The notes under the pieces: generated by a model
What the model was told of the DNA's origin: nothing
What the model saw: the letters and a program-made list of their open reading frames with translations, nothing else
Database searches by the model: none
Assembly: GCF_024586455.1 (NCBI RefSeq)
Contig: NC_065919.1
Coordinates: 31,038,839 to 31,102,838, forward strand
Direction of reading: 5' to 3'
Source of the DNA: Bactrocera neohumeralis
Taxonomy: Eukaryota; Arthropoda; Insecta; Diptera; Tephritidae
DNA: 64,000 nucleotides
Shown: one piece after another, positions 32,433 through 42,595 of the stretch
Position numbering within the stretch: position 1 is the first letter of the stretch
How the letters are laid out: every line of letters starts with the position of its first letter
Position numbers and translations under genes: made by a program

Positions 32433-34433
32433 ATGACGATGGCTGCGTGCTACGCCAATTATGAAATGTCTTTACCACACAGCATGTCCACAGCGGCGTT
32501 GCTAAGTGCTCAACATCATCACCATACTCACCTCAATCACAGCCATAGTCACAACCAACAGCAACAGCAGTCGCAGCAAACGCATCATCAGCAACAACAG
32601 CAAATTTACCACCACACGCACCAACAACATCAGCACCACCAGCAGCAACATCACTCGCAATCATCCAATGGAGTGACAACGTCGTCGTCGTCCACAGCCA
32701 TGGACCGACCAACGTCCATGGCGGCGGCGACGCCGGCTGGGCGAGGTGGTAATGCCTCGACAGTCACACCCGCCGTCGCCGCCACCAACTCAGTTATAAG
32801 CAGCACCAATATTGGCAGTGCCAACATCACCAATAGTCGCAGTAACAGCAACAGCAGTACCAACATTAATAATGGTGCAACGTTGTCGGCTGGTACAACG
32901 GTGGCGATCATCAGCTCCGGCGGCACTGCGACACCACAGAAAGATTATTCCATTCCATTGCATGTAGACTGCAGCGTAGAATACGAATTACCAAATCAAC
33001 CCAAACCACCGGTAGGCCAACGAGTCGAGCCATTGCTGATGATCCATCCCTGTTACTTTCGTAAAATGGAATCGCAACGGCGCAGTCCTTTTGTTAACAA
33101 TATGCCGGCGTCAGCGCGCAACACTGCGTTGTTGGTGAGTGGCTTAAGTAGCTCCTCTTCGTCAACGGCCACGAATGGGGCGGCGTCATCGGCGGCGAGT
33201 ACGTCTGGTGCAACTGCGACTAGCTCATCAGCGCGTCGTGCTGCTGCGCGTCAATCTCAGGTTATACAGCAACAGCAGCAGCTCCAGACACAGCAACAAT
33301 TGCAGCAGCATCAAGTAGTTGCGCAATACCAACAACAGCTGCAGCAGCAACAATTGCGACAGTCAACTCAACAACAGCAGCAGTCACAGTTACAACAGGA
33401 GCAGCAGCAGCAGCTCCAACAGCAGCAGATGTCGCAAATGTCCCAACAAGCGCATTATCCAGTGGTAGTGGCGCATCACCATTTGAGCCACCATCAACAA
33501 CAATCGCAGCAACAAAAAGCGGTGCAACAACAAGCTAGCGTTGCCTCATCTGCTCCAACATCCTCTTCTGCCTCAACAGCGGTGTATATTGAGCACGCTA
33601 GTGCAGTGAGAAGAGCAGCAGCCGCGGCTGCTGTGCATCACCGTAGTAACCAAAGCCGTGCCGCAAACACTGTTGCTAGCAATGCCAGTCAAGTGCATCA
33701 ACAACAGCAACTGCAGCGTCCAAGCCAAAGCACAACTGCCTCGATTGCGGCCGTGGCTGCCGCCGCCGCAGCCGCCGTTACCTCTCAAAGCCAGCAGAAT
33801 ATACTGAGCCAGAATGCCTCACAATGGGACCAGTTGGCAGCGATAGCCGCTCGCTCCTCCATGACACCAGCCGCGGCTGCGGCTGCTGTGCACTCCAGCC
33901 AAATGTTGGCACCACGCAGCACGCCCGCCTTATTCGGCAAGAGCTTGTCCGCGGTAGGCAAACGGGACGCCATGATTTCCGGCGGCGTATACGGTGGCAG
34001 TGCTGCGACGGCAGCTAGCAACGTAGCCACGCATCACAACGGAAAGCAACAACAACAACAGCAGCAAATGCATTGTTTACCCACTGGGGCGATGTGGGCC
34101 GATCCCAGCAGCGTGGCGTCAGCCTCCGCGGCCACCTCGTCCACAGCGTCGGCGCTGATGATCGATCGCAGCCCAATGGCAACAGTTCCTAGCAACTATC
34201 AGGCTGGGCCTGATACCACCCCGACTATAAGTACACACTACACACGTGACGAAAAGCTGAGCGGCAAATACCGGCAGTACCTACGATCGCAGCGCATGCA
34301 TCCGTACTTGTCGGCGACAACAACGAATGTGGCAGCCGTCGCTGCAGCAGCTAATCTCGGTCAAACATTTCCACAGTTCGCGGCCACACCATCGTTTCAG
34401 CATCTGCAGCAGATTTCCTGCTACAATGTATGA
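32433..34433 (+). CDS. His/Gln/Ala-rich low-complexity protein, 666 aa, probable nuclear regulator
   Basis: An uninterrupted frame from ATG at 32433 to TGA at 34431-34433. The start is supported by a good fly context (CCAAAATGAC), by being the first in-frame ATG after TGA at 32382-32384, and by the coding-like composition that begins there; Met3 is an alternative. Layout: a short hydrophobic N-terminus ('MTMAACYANYEMSLP'); a His/Gln-rich run (about 27-76); Ser/Thr/Ala-rich linkers; an ordinary-composition island (about 170-232) with 'DYSIPLHVDCSVEYELP', 'EPLLMIHPCYFRKMESQRR' and 'SPFVNN'; a Gln-rich region (about 277-367, mixed CAA/CAG); Ala runs near 441-450 and 480-486; a Gln run near 538-545; a second island (about 594-627) with 'HYTRDEKLSGKYRQYLRSQR' and 'MHPYLS'; and a hydrophobic tail. 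There is no signal peptide, membrane segment, zinc finger or homeodomain. I do not recognise the family. A transcriptional or RNA-regulatory role is inference from composition and from the isolated, apparently intronless setting. Confidence 0.92.
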   Translation: MTMAACYANYEMSLPHSMSTAALLSAQHHHHTHLNHSHSHNQQQQQSQQTHHQQQQQIYHHTHQQHQHHQQQHHSQSSNGVTTSSSSTAMDRPTSMAAATPAGRGGNASTVTPAVAATNSVISSTNIGSANITNSRSNSNSSTNINNGATLSAGTTVAIISSGGTATPQKDYSIPLHVDCSVEYELPNQPKPPVGQRVEPLLMIHPCYFRKMESQRRSPFVNNMPASARNTALLVSGLSSSSSSTATNGAASSAASTSGATATSSSARRAAARQSQVIQQQQQLQTQQQLQQHQVVAQYQQQLQQQQLRQSTQQQQQSQLQQEQQQQLQQQQMSQMSQQAHYPVVVAHHHLSHHQQQSQQQKAVQQQASVASSAPTSSSASTAVYIEHASAVRRAAAAAAVHHRSNQSRAANTVASNASQVHQQQQLQRPSQSTTASIAAVAAAAAAAVTSQSQQNILSQNASQWDQLAAIAARSSMTPAAAAAAVHSSQMLAPRSTPALFGKSLSAVGKRDAMISGGVYGGSAATAASNVATHHNGKQQQQQQQMHCLPTGAMWADPSSVASASAATSSTASALMIDRSPMATVPSNYQAGPDTTPTISTHYTRDEKLSGKYRQYLRSQRMHPYLSATTTNVAAVAAAANLGQTFPQFAATPSFQHLQQISCYNV

Positions 34434-34999
34434 TCGACATGAATTACTGACAACAGTTGCGGCAACAGCAGCCTCAGTAGCAAAACAACAGTAGTGAAAA
34501 CTGTAAGTGTTCCATCAAGTGATTAAGTGCAGTGCAGCTAGCAAATTGCTTCTTGTGAACGCTATAAGGTTCTACACCGGGTCTTTGGTCGAAATTAGAC
34601 AGTTGAAGTGAACAAGTCACATAGCTTTCGGAGTTAGCCGATACCACGCAACGCGTTTAATGGAGTAGCGGTAGTATAAATGGTAAAATTATTTGTTAAA
34701 CAAACTTATGGATTACTTTCAAATGCCAAATAGCGCATTTCGTAACATAAAAGGGCAAAAATGCTAACCAAAATTACATACATACAAATTATAAGAGAAA
34801 AATTAATGTTAAGCGATAGCTGCTAAATTGTTATATTGATAAAGAACCCATTAGAAAATGTTTGGAAATAAGACTACTATTAGAAAATGCAACACATTGC
34901 CGATATTTATGTACCGTAACGCTACGCCATTGACGAATCGAACAGTTAGACGCTTAACGAATATACTTAAATGCTTCAACGTTATTGTTAAACGCTTGC

Positions 35000-35005
35000 A
35001 ATAAA
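35000..35005 (+). terminator. candidate poly(A) signal 1
   Basis: AATAAA followed within 40 bases by a GTGTGTAAG-type stretch (about 35031-35040). It would give a 3' UTR of about 0.6 kb. Confidence 0.35.
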
Positions 35006-35524
35006 AGCTCTAGGGTAGAAAGCATTTATAGGTGTGTAAGCCCAGGCGGTCCTATTGTACCGAAGAAATGTTTTGCCGACGGCTCGTGCATCTATTTAAG
35101 CTACTAGCACATGTCGACCGTATTGGCAGCTGAGAATGCCGTCGGCATTTTAAATTTAGCCGACGCGTCTTATATGTATGTATTGTATGTGTGTGCGCAT
35201 CTGATTATTTAATGCAGAGGCTTTCAAGACCTGTTCCATGTTACTTGTTTGCGTGCTTTGGCGGTGCAACCTGAAATAACTTAAATATGCAGTAAAGCCC
35301 ACCAAGCTTATGGGCCTTCCGGGGTGAAGAGAAATAAAAATGCAATTTGTACCCGTATGTACTTGCCGAAGCGAATTGCTTAACGTTCCAGACGCCCGTT
35401 TTCCGTAAAAGTTGCGTAGACAATGTAAGGCACACACACACACGTACATGGAAATGCATATCTGCATGACCGTCAGTACTTAATTTGTATTAATGCTTTA
35501 CTTTTCTTTTCTCTTTTTTTTTAA

Positions 35525-35530
35525 AATAAA
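35525..35530 (+). terminator. candidate poly(A) signal 2
   Basis: AATAAA in a T-rich setting, with a GT/T-rich downstream region (TTGTTGTTGTCC and TTTGTTGTTTG at about 35587-35620). It would give a 3' UTR of about 1.1 kb. Confidence 0.4.
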
Positions 35531-35557
35531 ATTTTAAGTTTGTACTGCTTTATTCAC

Positions 35558-35580
35558 TGTAAATATGTATAATGTAAATA
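35558..35580 (+). promoter_or_regulatory. tandem Pumilio-type sites
   Basis: TGTAAATA occurs at 35558-35565 and 35573-35580. It matches the UGUANAUA consensus bound by Pumilio proteins, which repress or destabilise mRNAs. The sites matter only if the transcript runs past poly(A) signal 2; AT-rich composition makes chance matches possible. Confidence 0.35.
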
Positions 35581-36889
35581 TGTACTTGTTGTTGTCCAAA
35601 TCTCATTTGTTGTTTGTAGTTCACGAGTTCGCTTGAAAGCGCGTTTATCAGCAGAAACGAATGACCTTCAGTGCTTTCGTTTCATCAGCACTTTCTTGAA
35701 TTCCTTAATTGATGTGATATTTAATTTAATACACACGCTTGTGAAATTCCCAAATTAACAGCGCTATAAAATATATTAGTGTAGTAGTAATTTAATTGAA
35801 AAGAGATTAAATAAAAATAATTAATATTCAAAAGTTATATTATGAATGGAAATGTGTTTTGTTTTATATTTGTTTTTGGTTGTATACACATACATATGTA
35901 TGTATGTAGAAACATACATACATTGGTAGATCTGTGGGTTTTGTTGTGTGCGTGTTTGTGTGTGCGCTTAATTTTTCAAACATGACGCGTTCGTTGCGAT
36001 CGTCTATCTGTCCGCCGGCTTCCTGTCGTCTTGCGTCGTCCAAATGGCCAGTCGCAGTTGGGTTGTTGTTGTCGCTTGGCCGCTTTGTCTGTCGCTGGCG
36101 TGTTATGATTACTTTATTTATTTTGTCTATTCATTATGCGCCTTATTTCAATGAGACTGACCGCATTTGGGTCAGCCACACAGAAATTATAAATTTAAAT
36201 TAAATATACAAATTATACTCGCACACAAATTTCGGTTTTATGACTTGACAACGCACGACGCACATACTTATGTACATACATATACACATTTAGCGTACAT
36301 TGTACCATCGAGCGGCAGTCCAACGCCTTTTATGTGAATTTATTTTTTAAAATTTCTGTTTTTCGTTTTAATTACATATTTATTTCTAGTCACTGGATTA
36401 TTGTTAGTTTCGCTTTGTTTTTTGGCTGAGCAGAAAATATTGCTCTTGCTAAATAATTAGCCTCGCTTAATTACGAAACGAGGCTGACTTTGTTGCTACA
36501 TTTGCACTCTTGAATCCAAGTATCTATAATTAAATGTGTACATTTTGTGTGTTCAGTGGATTTAATGATACAAATGAACCTGTCAAAGATTGTTTCTGGT
36601 GGTACGCAGCGCAGGCAGCAGAATCAATGATTGGGTGGAGTTTTCTGTCGCAACGACGTTGCTTAAGCAATTTTTCTCCTTACGAGGGAGAATTAAAAAC
36701 AAGAACATTTTTTCGTGGTCACTCTCCGTTGTATATTTGACTCGCTTAGTATACAACAAGCTTCTTACAATTAAATGCTACTTCTAGTTATACAAAATTG
36801 GTCAGCTTAATTCTATATTATTGTTGTTGTAAGCTACTACGTAAAGCAAGCACTTGCTGATCAGCGAAAGTTCGTCAGCAGAAGTTTCC

Positions 36890-37030
36890 CAGATTGCATT
36901 TCAGCAGGTGCACTAATTTTGATTATGACGACCGCTTATGCAAATAAAGTCAGCTACTTCACAATAAATGCTGTGCTCGCGCATGCAGCGTCAGTTCTAA
37001 GTAATTAATGTGTTTCTGCTTAAGTTAACT
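36890..37030. promoter_or_regulatory. candidate cis-regulatory module
   Basis: A repeat-free patch between microsatellites with a perfect octamer ATGCAAAT (36938-36945, the POU-domain site), an E-box CAGGTG (36905-36910) and TAATTA homeodomain-type cores near 37005. The grouping of different factor sites in single-copy DNA near an isolated gene suggests an enhancer; this is inference only. Confidence 0.25.
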
Positions 37031-37429
37031 TGGGAATGGAATTGTATTGTATGAAATGTTATAGTTTGGGGTGTTAACTTGCATAATTCAGGCCTAAATC
37101 TCAATGACCATCCTCGACCAAGTTACTCCAAGACTCTTACGGGACATACATACGTACGTACGTAGCCACATACATACGCGTTGACTGAACATTACATATG
37201 ACAAGTACTAGCTACAAGAATATATTTAATACAATTAGCACTCAACAAAATAATAATAATAATAATTAGCTGCATACATACATACATACTCCAGTATGTA
37301 TAAATATACACATGAAGCAATGAGGTAATTAATGTTCCATATTAGCTGTTCTATGAGCAATAACAATTTACTAATTAATCAATGCATACGGGAAGCCACA
37401 ATTAGCAGCGCATGCGCGTATACCCAGCG

Positions 37430-37505
37430 CACATACATATACATACATACGTGTATATACATACCTACATATGTGCATACATATATACATACATACATAC
37501 AATAT
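37430..37505. repeat. TACA/CATA microsatellite
   Basis: Imperfect tetranucleotide array of ACATACAT units with palindromic CATATG and CATATATACATA variations. It is the longest of many such tracts in the window. Confidence 0.85.
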
Positions 37506-38649
37506 ATATTATGTAGATATATAAAATTATTGATTATGCCGCATAGAAACATGTAAACTGACAAATGGCTCTAACATGCATTACGCCAGAAAGCATGTAG
37601 AAAGGAAACATGACAGCATGAAATACGAAATTATACTACAAAGGCGCCTGCAACAACAATATCTAATGTCGGTTGAGCGGAGGAAGCACTTAAAAGCAAA
37701 TTAAATGGGTTGAAGTTTGGTTGACGATGAGCAACCAGTCGCAGAGCAATGGCAGCTGGCTGGTGATCAGCTGACCAGCACCGTGGTAGACCGGCCAAAC
37801 GACAGGTAGCGGGGTAAAGCGGGTTTTAGGATTTTCGTTAAGTCAACATTGAAACGAATGTATTGTTTTGGATTTACTCGCATTTCAGTTGAAAACATTT
37901 AAAATTTGAAGCGGGACGGTGTAACCGGTTGAAGGGTTTCGTGGGCAGTAATAGCAATAAAGTACGATGAACTGCAGGAAACAAAAATCACTTTATCAAA
38001 AGACACATACACACATGTAGTTGATTGTTTGGAAAGGTGCGACTGCTGAGCTGAATAAAACTGCTTTTGTTCAATAACGAGGCCTCACAGACCAGATTTC
38101 ACGTCGCAAACACAATTCATTGCCATGAAATTGTACGTTTCACGTATAACAATAGACTGAGACGCCTACAACTGAGTTCCGACCGCAAGTAAGTACATAT
38201 GTACATATGTATGTTCAGCTTGTCAAGCGCGTTTTAAACTTACTCTTCCCTGACGTTGTATATCTCGGGTAGAAATTCTCTTTCAGCTTTCGAGCAACAT
38301 AAAAATGCAAATGACAAGTATACGGCGACTTATGGCAAAGTACATACATAGTACATACATACATACATACATATATGGCTGCTTATGATATCTATGCTGA
38401 ATAATTATTGAAACTAATTACATACATATATACATACATATGTACGTATACATATATATATGTATGTACATAGTCGTACAAATAGGATATGATAAGCACA
38501 TCTGCCACATTAGATATGACAACTACAGAATTTGGGACAGACGGACCCAAAAACCTAAGGACACACACAGGCACCCGCATGCATGCCAAAGAAGGAGTGC
38601 CCTACAGCGCTTCGTGAGTACGGCAAACACAGAAAACACCAAACCACAC

Positions 38650-40370
38650 ATCATTTTCCTTTAAGCGATTTGAAATCGGCAAATCGAACTTTAGTTGGGG
38701 CGTATTGAAGGCGAAGGGTACTTTAGTATAGTAAATGCCTGGCCTTCGATCAGCAACTTTTGCAGATGTCTCATTTTAAACAACAAGATAGTTAAATTTG
38801 TTAGAACTAACGTCACGGACATTAAGACAACAACTCCAGGCACAGGCAATTGTAGCTAATATCGTTGCAAGTAAAGTAGAGAACTAGAACTGAATAAGTG
38901 AAATACAAAAAATATACATACACTCATTCACAAATAGACATTCATACAAAATAAAAATATAACGGTAATAACTTAGAACTGAATGCAAAAGTAATTACCA
39001 ACTAAAATGTTAAGTCGAGCCGAGAAGGCCTCGCTAACTACCTGTATATGCTATAATATGTAAGTATGTATGTGTGTGTGTCGCATTTTGCCCTTTATGA
39101 AGAACGAATTGTCAAACGCATACATACATACATACACACATAAATAACTAAATAAATATGTATACCGAAATATTGTTTTTGAATGTTCCCATATAATTTG
39201 AAAATATAAATGCAATGCAAGCCGTTAAGCATACCAACATAATCATATGCATTTACACACACATACACAGGCTCTTGTAAATCAGCGAATGCACACATGC
39301 ATACATATGTACATATGTATCCATATTTGTGTGTGGTTTTAAATGCAGGCGCATTTGCTGATTTTGAAGTAAAAAAACCGAGAGGATTATGATAACATCC
39401 CAAACAAATACACCTACATAAATGTATTATGTAGAAAAGAAAATATGTACATATATAGACACGCATTAGTAATATCAACAATGGTACAGACTTATGCATA
39501 TGTAGCATACAAACACACGAAAACATACAAACACGTATAGTTTCATAAATTAAATGTGATAGTAGTTTTATATTGATTATTCATTAATTGACAAATGGAG
39601 CGAACGTTTTCGACTCATTTAAGTTATTATTGTATTTTTTAGTTTTATATTTAAATCATTAATTATTGCATTATGTACAATAACAAATATCATTATGATT
39701 ATTCTCATTAATTGTATAGGAGTATTATTATGAGTTCGATATGTAAAAATGTAGAATACCTTTGTTGCAAACCTGTAAATCACATGGGTATGTAGATGTA
39801 ACCACACACAACCAATGTAAAACATAAATATATATGCATATATATACATGTGTATACATATATGTATAGTAACAATATATTGTAAAGACTTAAGTTTGTT
39901 TGTAATGTAGAAAAGCAAAACGCTTTAAACAAAGCTATCGGAAAGCATAAAGGTGAGGAAAAAGAAAAATGTATGGGAAAACCGAAGAAAATACATAAAT
40001 ATAAATTATTAATTAAAATTAATAAATTTGTAGCATATTTAATGATTACAATGATACAAGGAATTATTATTATATAATCACTCACTCACAAAAAAATCAA
40101 CAACAATTACAAGCATACATATTAACAGCAGAACAAGCTATATATACAAATACAAATACAAACCAACATGAATACATATATGAATATACATACATACATA
40201 ACTTAAAAATGCAGGAAATTAAATAAAGCGGAAATAGCGAAATGAGCCGAGAGAAATCTACAAAATAACAGATGAAAACTAGAAAGACGCAGGAATGATA
40301 TAGAAAAACAACAACAATTAAATAAAAAAATACTAAATTGATTTGATCAAAACATTACAAAAACTGTCTT
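38650..40370 (+). other. A-rich strand, possible distal 3' UTR or independent transcript
   Basis: The plus strand is persistently A-rich and poor in known repeats, with CAACAA and ACATAC tracts and several AATAAA motifs (for example near 40222 and 40319). The bias stops abruptly at about 40370, shortly before dispersed repeats resume. Long 3' UTR extensions with this composition are known for fly neural genes. There is no direct evidence of transcription here. Confidence 0.3.
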
Positions 40371-40769
40371 TGATTTCTTTGCCAAGACTTTAGCGGCTAC
40401 TGAGAACTCAGCACCATCTTTGTTTGGGAACGGTGAAATTTCTTTGAAATGCCGTTAACAAGCCCATCCTTTGTCAGCAGCGCTTTTAAACACAAGCATA
40501 TACTACTTAAGTTAGAAGCATTGAACGTAAATTTTTCTTTTCAACATTATATGGAGTCTGCGAGAATTGTAAAAAATGTAAGGTCTGAAATCGTGCTGAC
40601 ACGGTTCGATCGTTAAGAGGTTGAACTTATAAGCGTATTTTTTCCGCAAACCCGCTGCAACAATATACTGCGGTGCTTCATTTTAATGCCGTATAGCTGA
40701 TAATTTTTTTCTAGTTTTACTTTGAACAAAAATAACTTCTTCACGTCTTTACACACCAATACCCTTCAT

Positions 40770-41110
40770 TGATTTTTATACCCCGAACAGGATTATTTAT
40801 ATTTGCCATGACGTTGGTAACACCCAAAAGGAAACGTCGGAGATATTATAAAATATAAGTATGTACATACATATATAAATTATCGGCAGACGACTGAAAT
40901 TTTGCATATGTCCTCTTCTCCCTAAGAATCTACTCAATTGTCAGAACAGCGGATGTCGGACAACTATAGTATATAGCTACAAACAAACTGAACAATCGGA
41001 ACCAATTTCTTGAATGGAAAACTTTTTCATTTGATGATCGTGAAATTTTGCACAGCTTATTATCCAAAACATCGCTACAATCTCTGAACGATTTGTTTAT
41101 AATTATTATA
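40770..41110 (+). repeat. dispersed repeat, family A (with 5' head)
   Basis: Starts with 'TATACCCCGAACAGGATTAT' and 'GTTGGTAACACCCAAAAGG', then has the internal blocks 'CTGAAATTTTGCATATGTCC', 'CTCCCTAAGAATCTACTCA', 'GTCGGACAACTATAGTATAT' and a second half with 'TTATTATCCAAAACATCGCT'. The head is also seen at 44815. Confidence 0.75.
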
Positions 41111-42054
41111 TAGGACTATTATCCAAGACATTGCTTAATTGGGAGTGATTGTTGATAGACCTTAGTGATGGTACAAAAGGATATTTGAGGATTTCATTCG
41201 TTGTTGGCAGATCGATGGATTGGTTTTGGAATTTTGGCGCCTTCTCGAAGGATAAACATGCCTGTGATATTGGATCATTGGCAAAAGTTCAATGTAATTG
41301 TGTTAAGGTGCGAGTAGGTCTATTTTGTGTAAAAGAACGTCTATTTTTCGTTTTTCCTTATTATAAAACAGTCAAAATCTATTTGTAAAAAAGTAATGAT
41401 ACATTATAGCATAACATTTGCAGAGTATTGTGTTAAATTTCAATGGAGAAATACCAAACAATATGACAATGGCAGCAATTAGTTTGGAGCGTCTCGGAAA
41501 AATACGCTCCGAAATCAAAATAATCGCTTTGCTCTGTAGAGGAGGTTTTTCGAAATTACTTTTTTACCTTTTTGAGAAGACTATGAAGGAAACTTCCTCG
41601 TAATTAGGTATGAAATTGTGTTGAAAATTTCAAAGGAATCGTTGCAGTAGTTTTGATGTTATGAGGGACACCGACGTTAGTCGTAGGTAAAACGCTTAAA
41701 AGTTTTGAAATCGGATGTAAAAATTTCATAAGATAGGTATAAAAATGCTAATAATTTTGATTTTTTAATTTTGCTCCAATGGATTTGAAATTTGAACACA
41801 ATATTCTTCCCAACTGAACCCAAATACCAAAAGAACGTTAAATAAAAAAATAATAATAATTTACGAAGATTTCTTACTCACTATAAGTTCTCGACGACTA
41901 TTCGTTTGGACAATAAAAATTATCGAATTGCGAATGTTAAGAAACATAAATTTTCATTTTCAAATAAGAAATTTTGACGAGATCAATAAAAAAGTGTATG
42001 CTATACAGTCTTTCAGATAATAGGAAATATTAACACATTGCACATGCGCATATA
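41111..42054. other. unassigned stretch
   Basis: AT-rich. A 79-codon frame at 41149-41388 and a 61-codon frame at 41418-41603, both plus, show no motif I recognise. They could be decayed transposon coding, but nothing supports a specific assignment. Confidence 0.35.
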
Positions 42055-42593
42055 CTACTGTGATCAAATTGAAAGGTGAATTTTTAATTTATACTTCGCG
42101 TGTTTTTCGAATCGGTGGATTTTTTTTTCTGGAAGTTAGTAGTACTGTTAGGGACATATGTACTAAATTTCACGTCAAAATATTCATTAGTCTCGTTGAG
42201 ATACGCGTCGTTTTATGAGGCTCTAAAAGTGAATTCTTCGATTTTTATTAGGTTTGAATTTATTGAACAAAGAAGAGCGTTGCGCCATCTCATACTGCAT
42301 TGGTTATTCGTGATCATTTTGCCACATTTTCCGCATTCCCTTGATTTACCTTCGTGTAACTTCTGGTTTTCAGCAAATTCACATTACCACTCCGAGGACA
42401 CCGTTTTAACTCAGGATATAAAAGCTGAATCGAAGAAGGCTCTGATGGCCATCACGACGGAGGATTTTTTCCAAGTGCTATGATGACTGGAAAATTCGTT
42501 GGCATAAGTGTATTGCAGCGGGAGGGGATTACTTTGAAGGAAATGAAATGGACAAAATTCACCTTTCAATTTGATCACAGTAGTATACCATTT
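42055..42593 (+). mobile_element. internally deleted mariner with perfect TIRs
   Basis: A 539-bp element with about 28 bp of perfectly matching inverted ends beginning CTACTGTGATCAAATTGAAA, flanked by TA at 42053-42054 and 42594-42595. The interior keeps only the C-terminal half of the transposase, in broken frames. The catalytic third-Asp motif reads 'HSLDLPSCNFWF', where the family has Asp in place of the Asn. The C-terminal signature 'IRWHKCIAAGGDYFEGNEMD' is recognisable. It is a decayed non-autonomous copy. The intact ends suggest it was moved by transposase from another copy. Confidence 0.9.
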
Positions 42594-42595
42594 AT

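Larger units (their letters stand above)
34434..35600 (+). other. probable proximal 3' UTR
   Basis: AT-rich, repeat-poor sequence directly after the stop codon, with two poly(A) signals (listed separately) and no coding frame in the sense direction. A minus-strand frame at 35156-35467 lacks any recognisable motif. Confidence 0.5.
35601..38649. other. non-coding stretch 3' of the gene, microsatellite-rich
   Basis: Includes AATAAA-type signals near 35810 and GTATGTATGTAG at about 35890-35920. A GC-richer unique block lies at 35990-36115 and a short hairpin AGCCTCG/CGAGGCT at 36459-36485. Long TACA/CATA microsatellites lie at about 37140-37165, 37265-37290 and 37430-37505, and again at 38340-38465. 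No coding frame is supported. Confidence 0.45.

Noticed and set aside
32651..32926. 91-codon frame antisense to the main gene
   Set aside because: It is the complement of Ala/Ser/Asn-rich codons and has no independent support.
33573..34030. Further antisense and shifted frames inside the main gene
   Set aside because: Compositional shadows of GCN/CAR repeats in the coding strand.
37332..37564. Frames through the TACA microsatellite, membrane-like
   Set aside because: The Tyr/Ile/His periodicity is the translation of the repeat.
39095..40085. Minus-strand frames of 99-143 codons
   Set aside because: Products of ACATAC/AT-rich repeats (Tyr-Ile-Cys-Thr runs), no coding signature.
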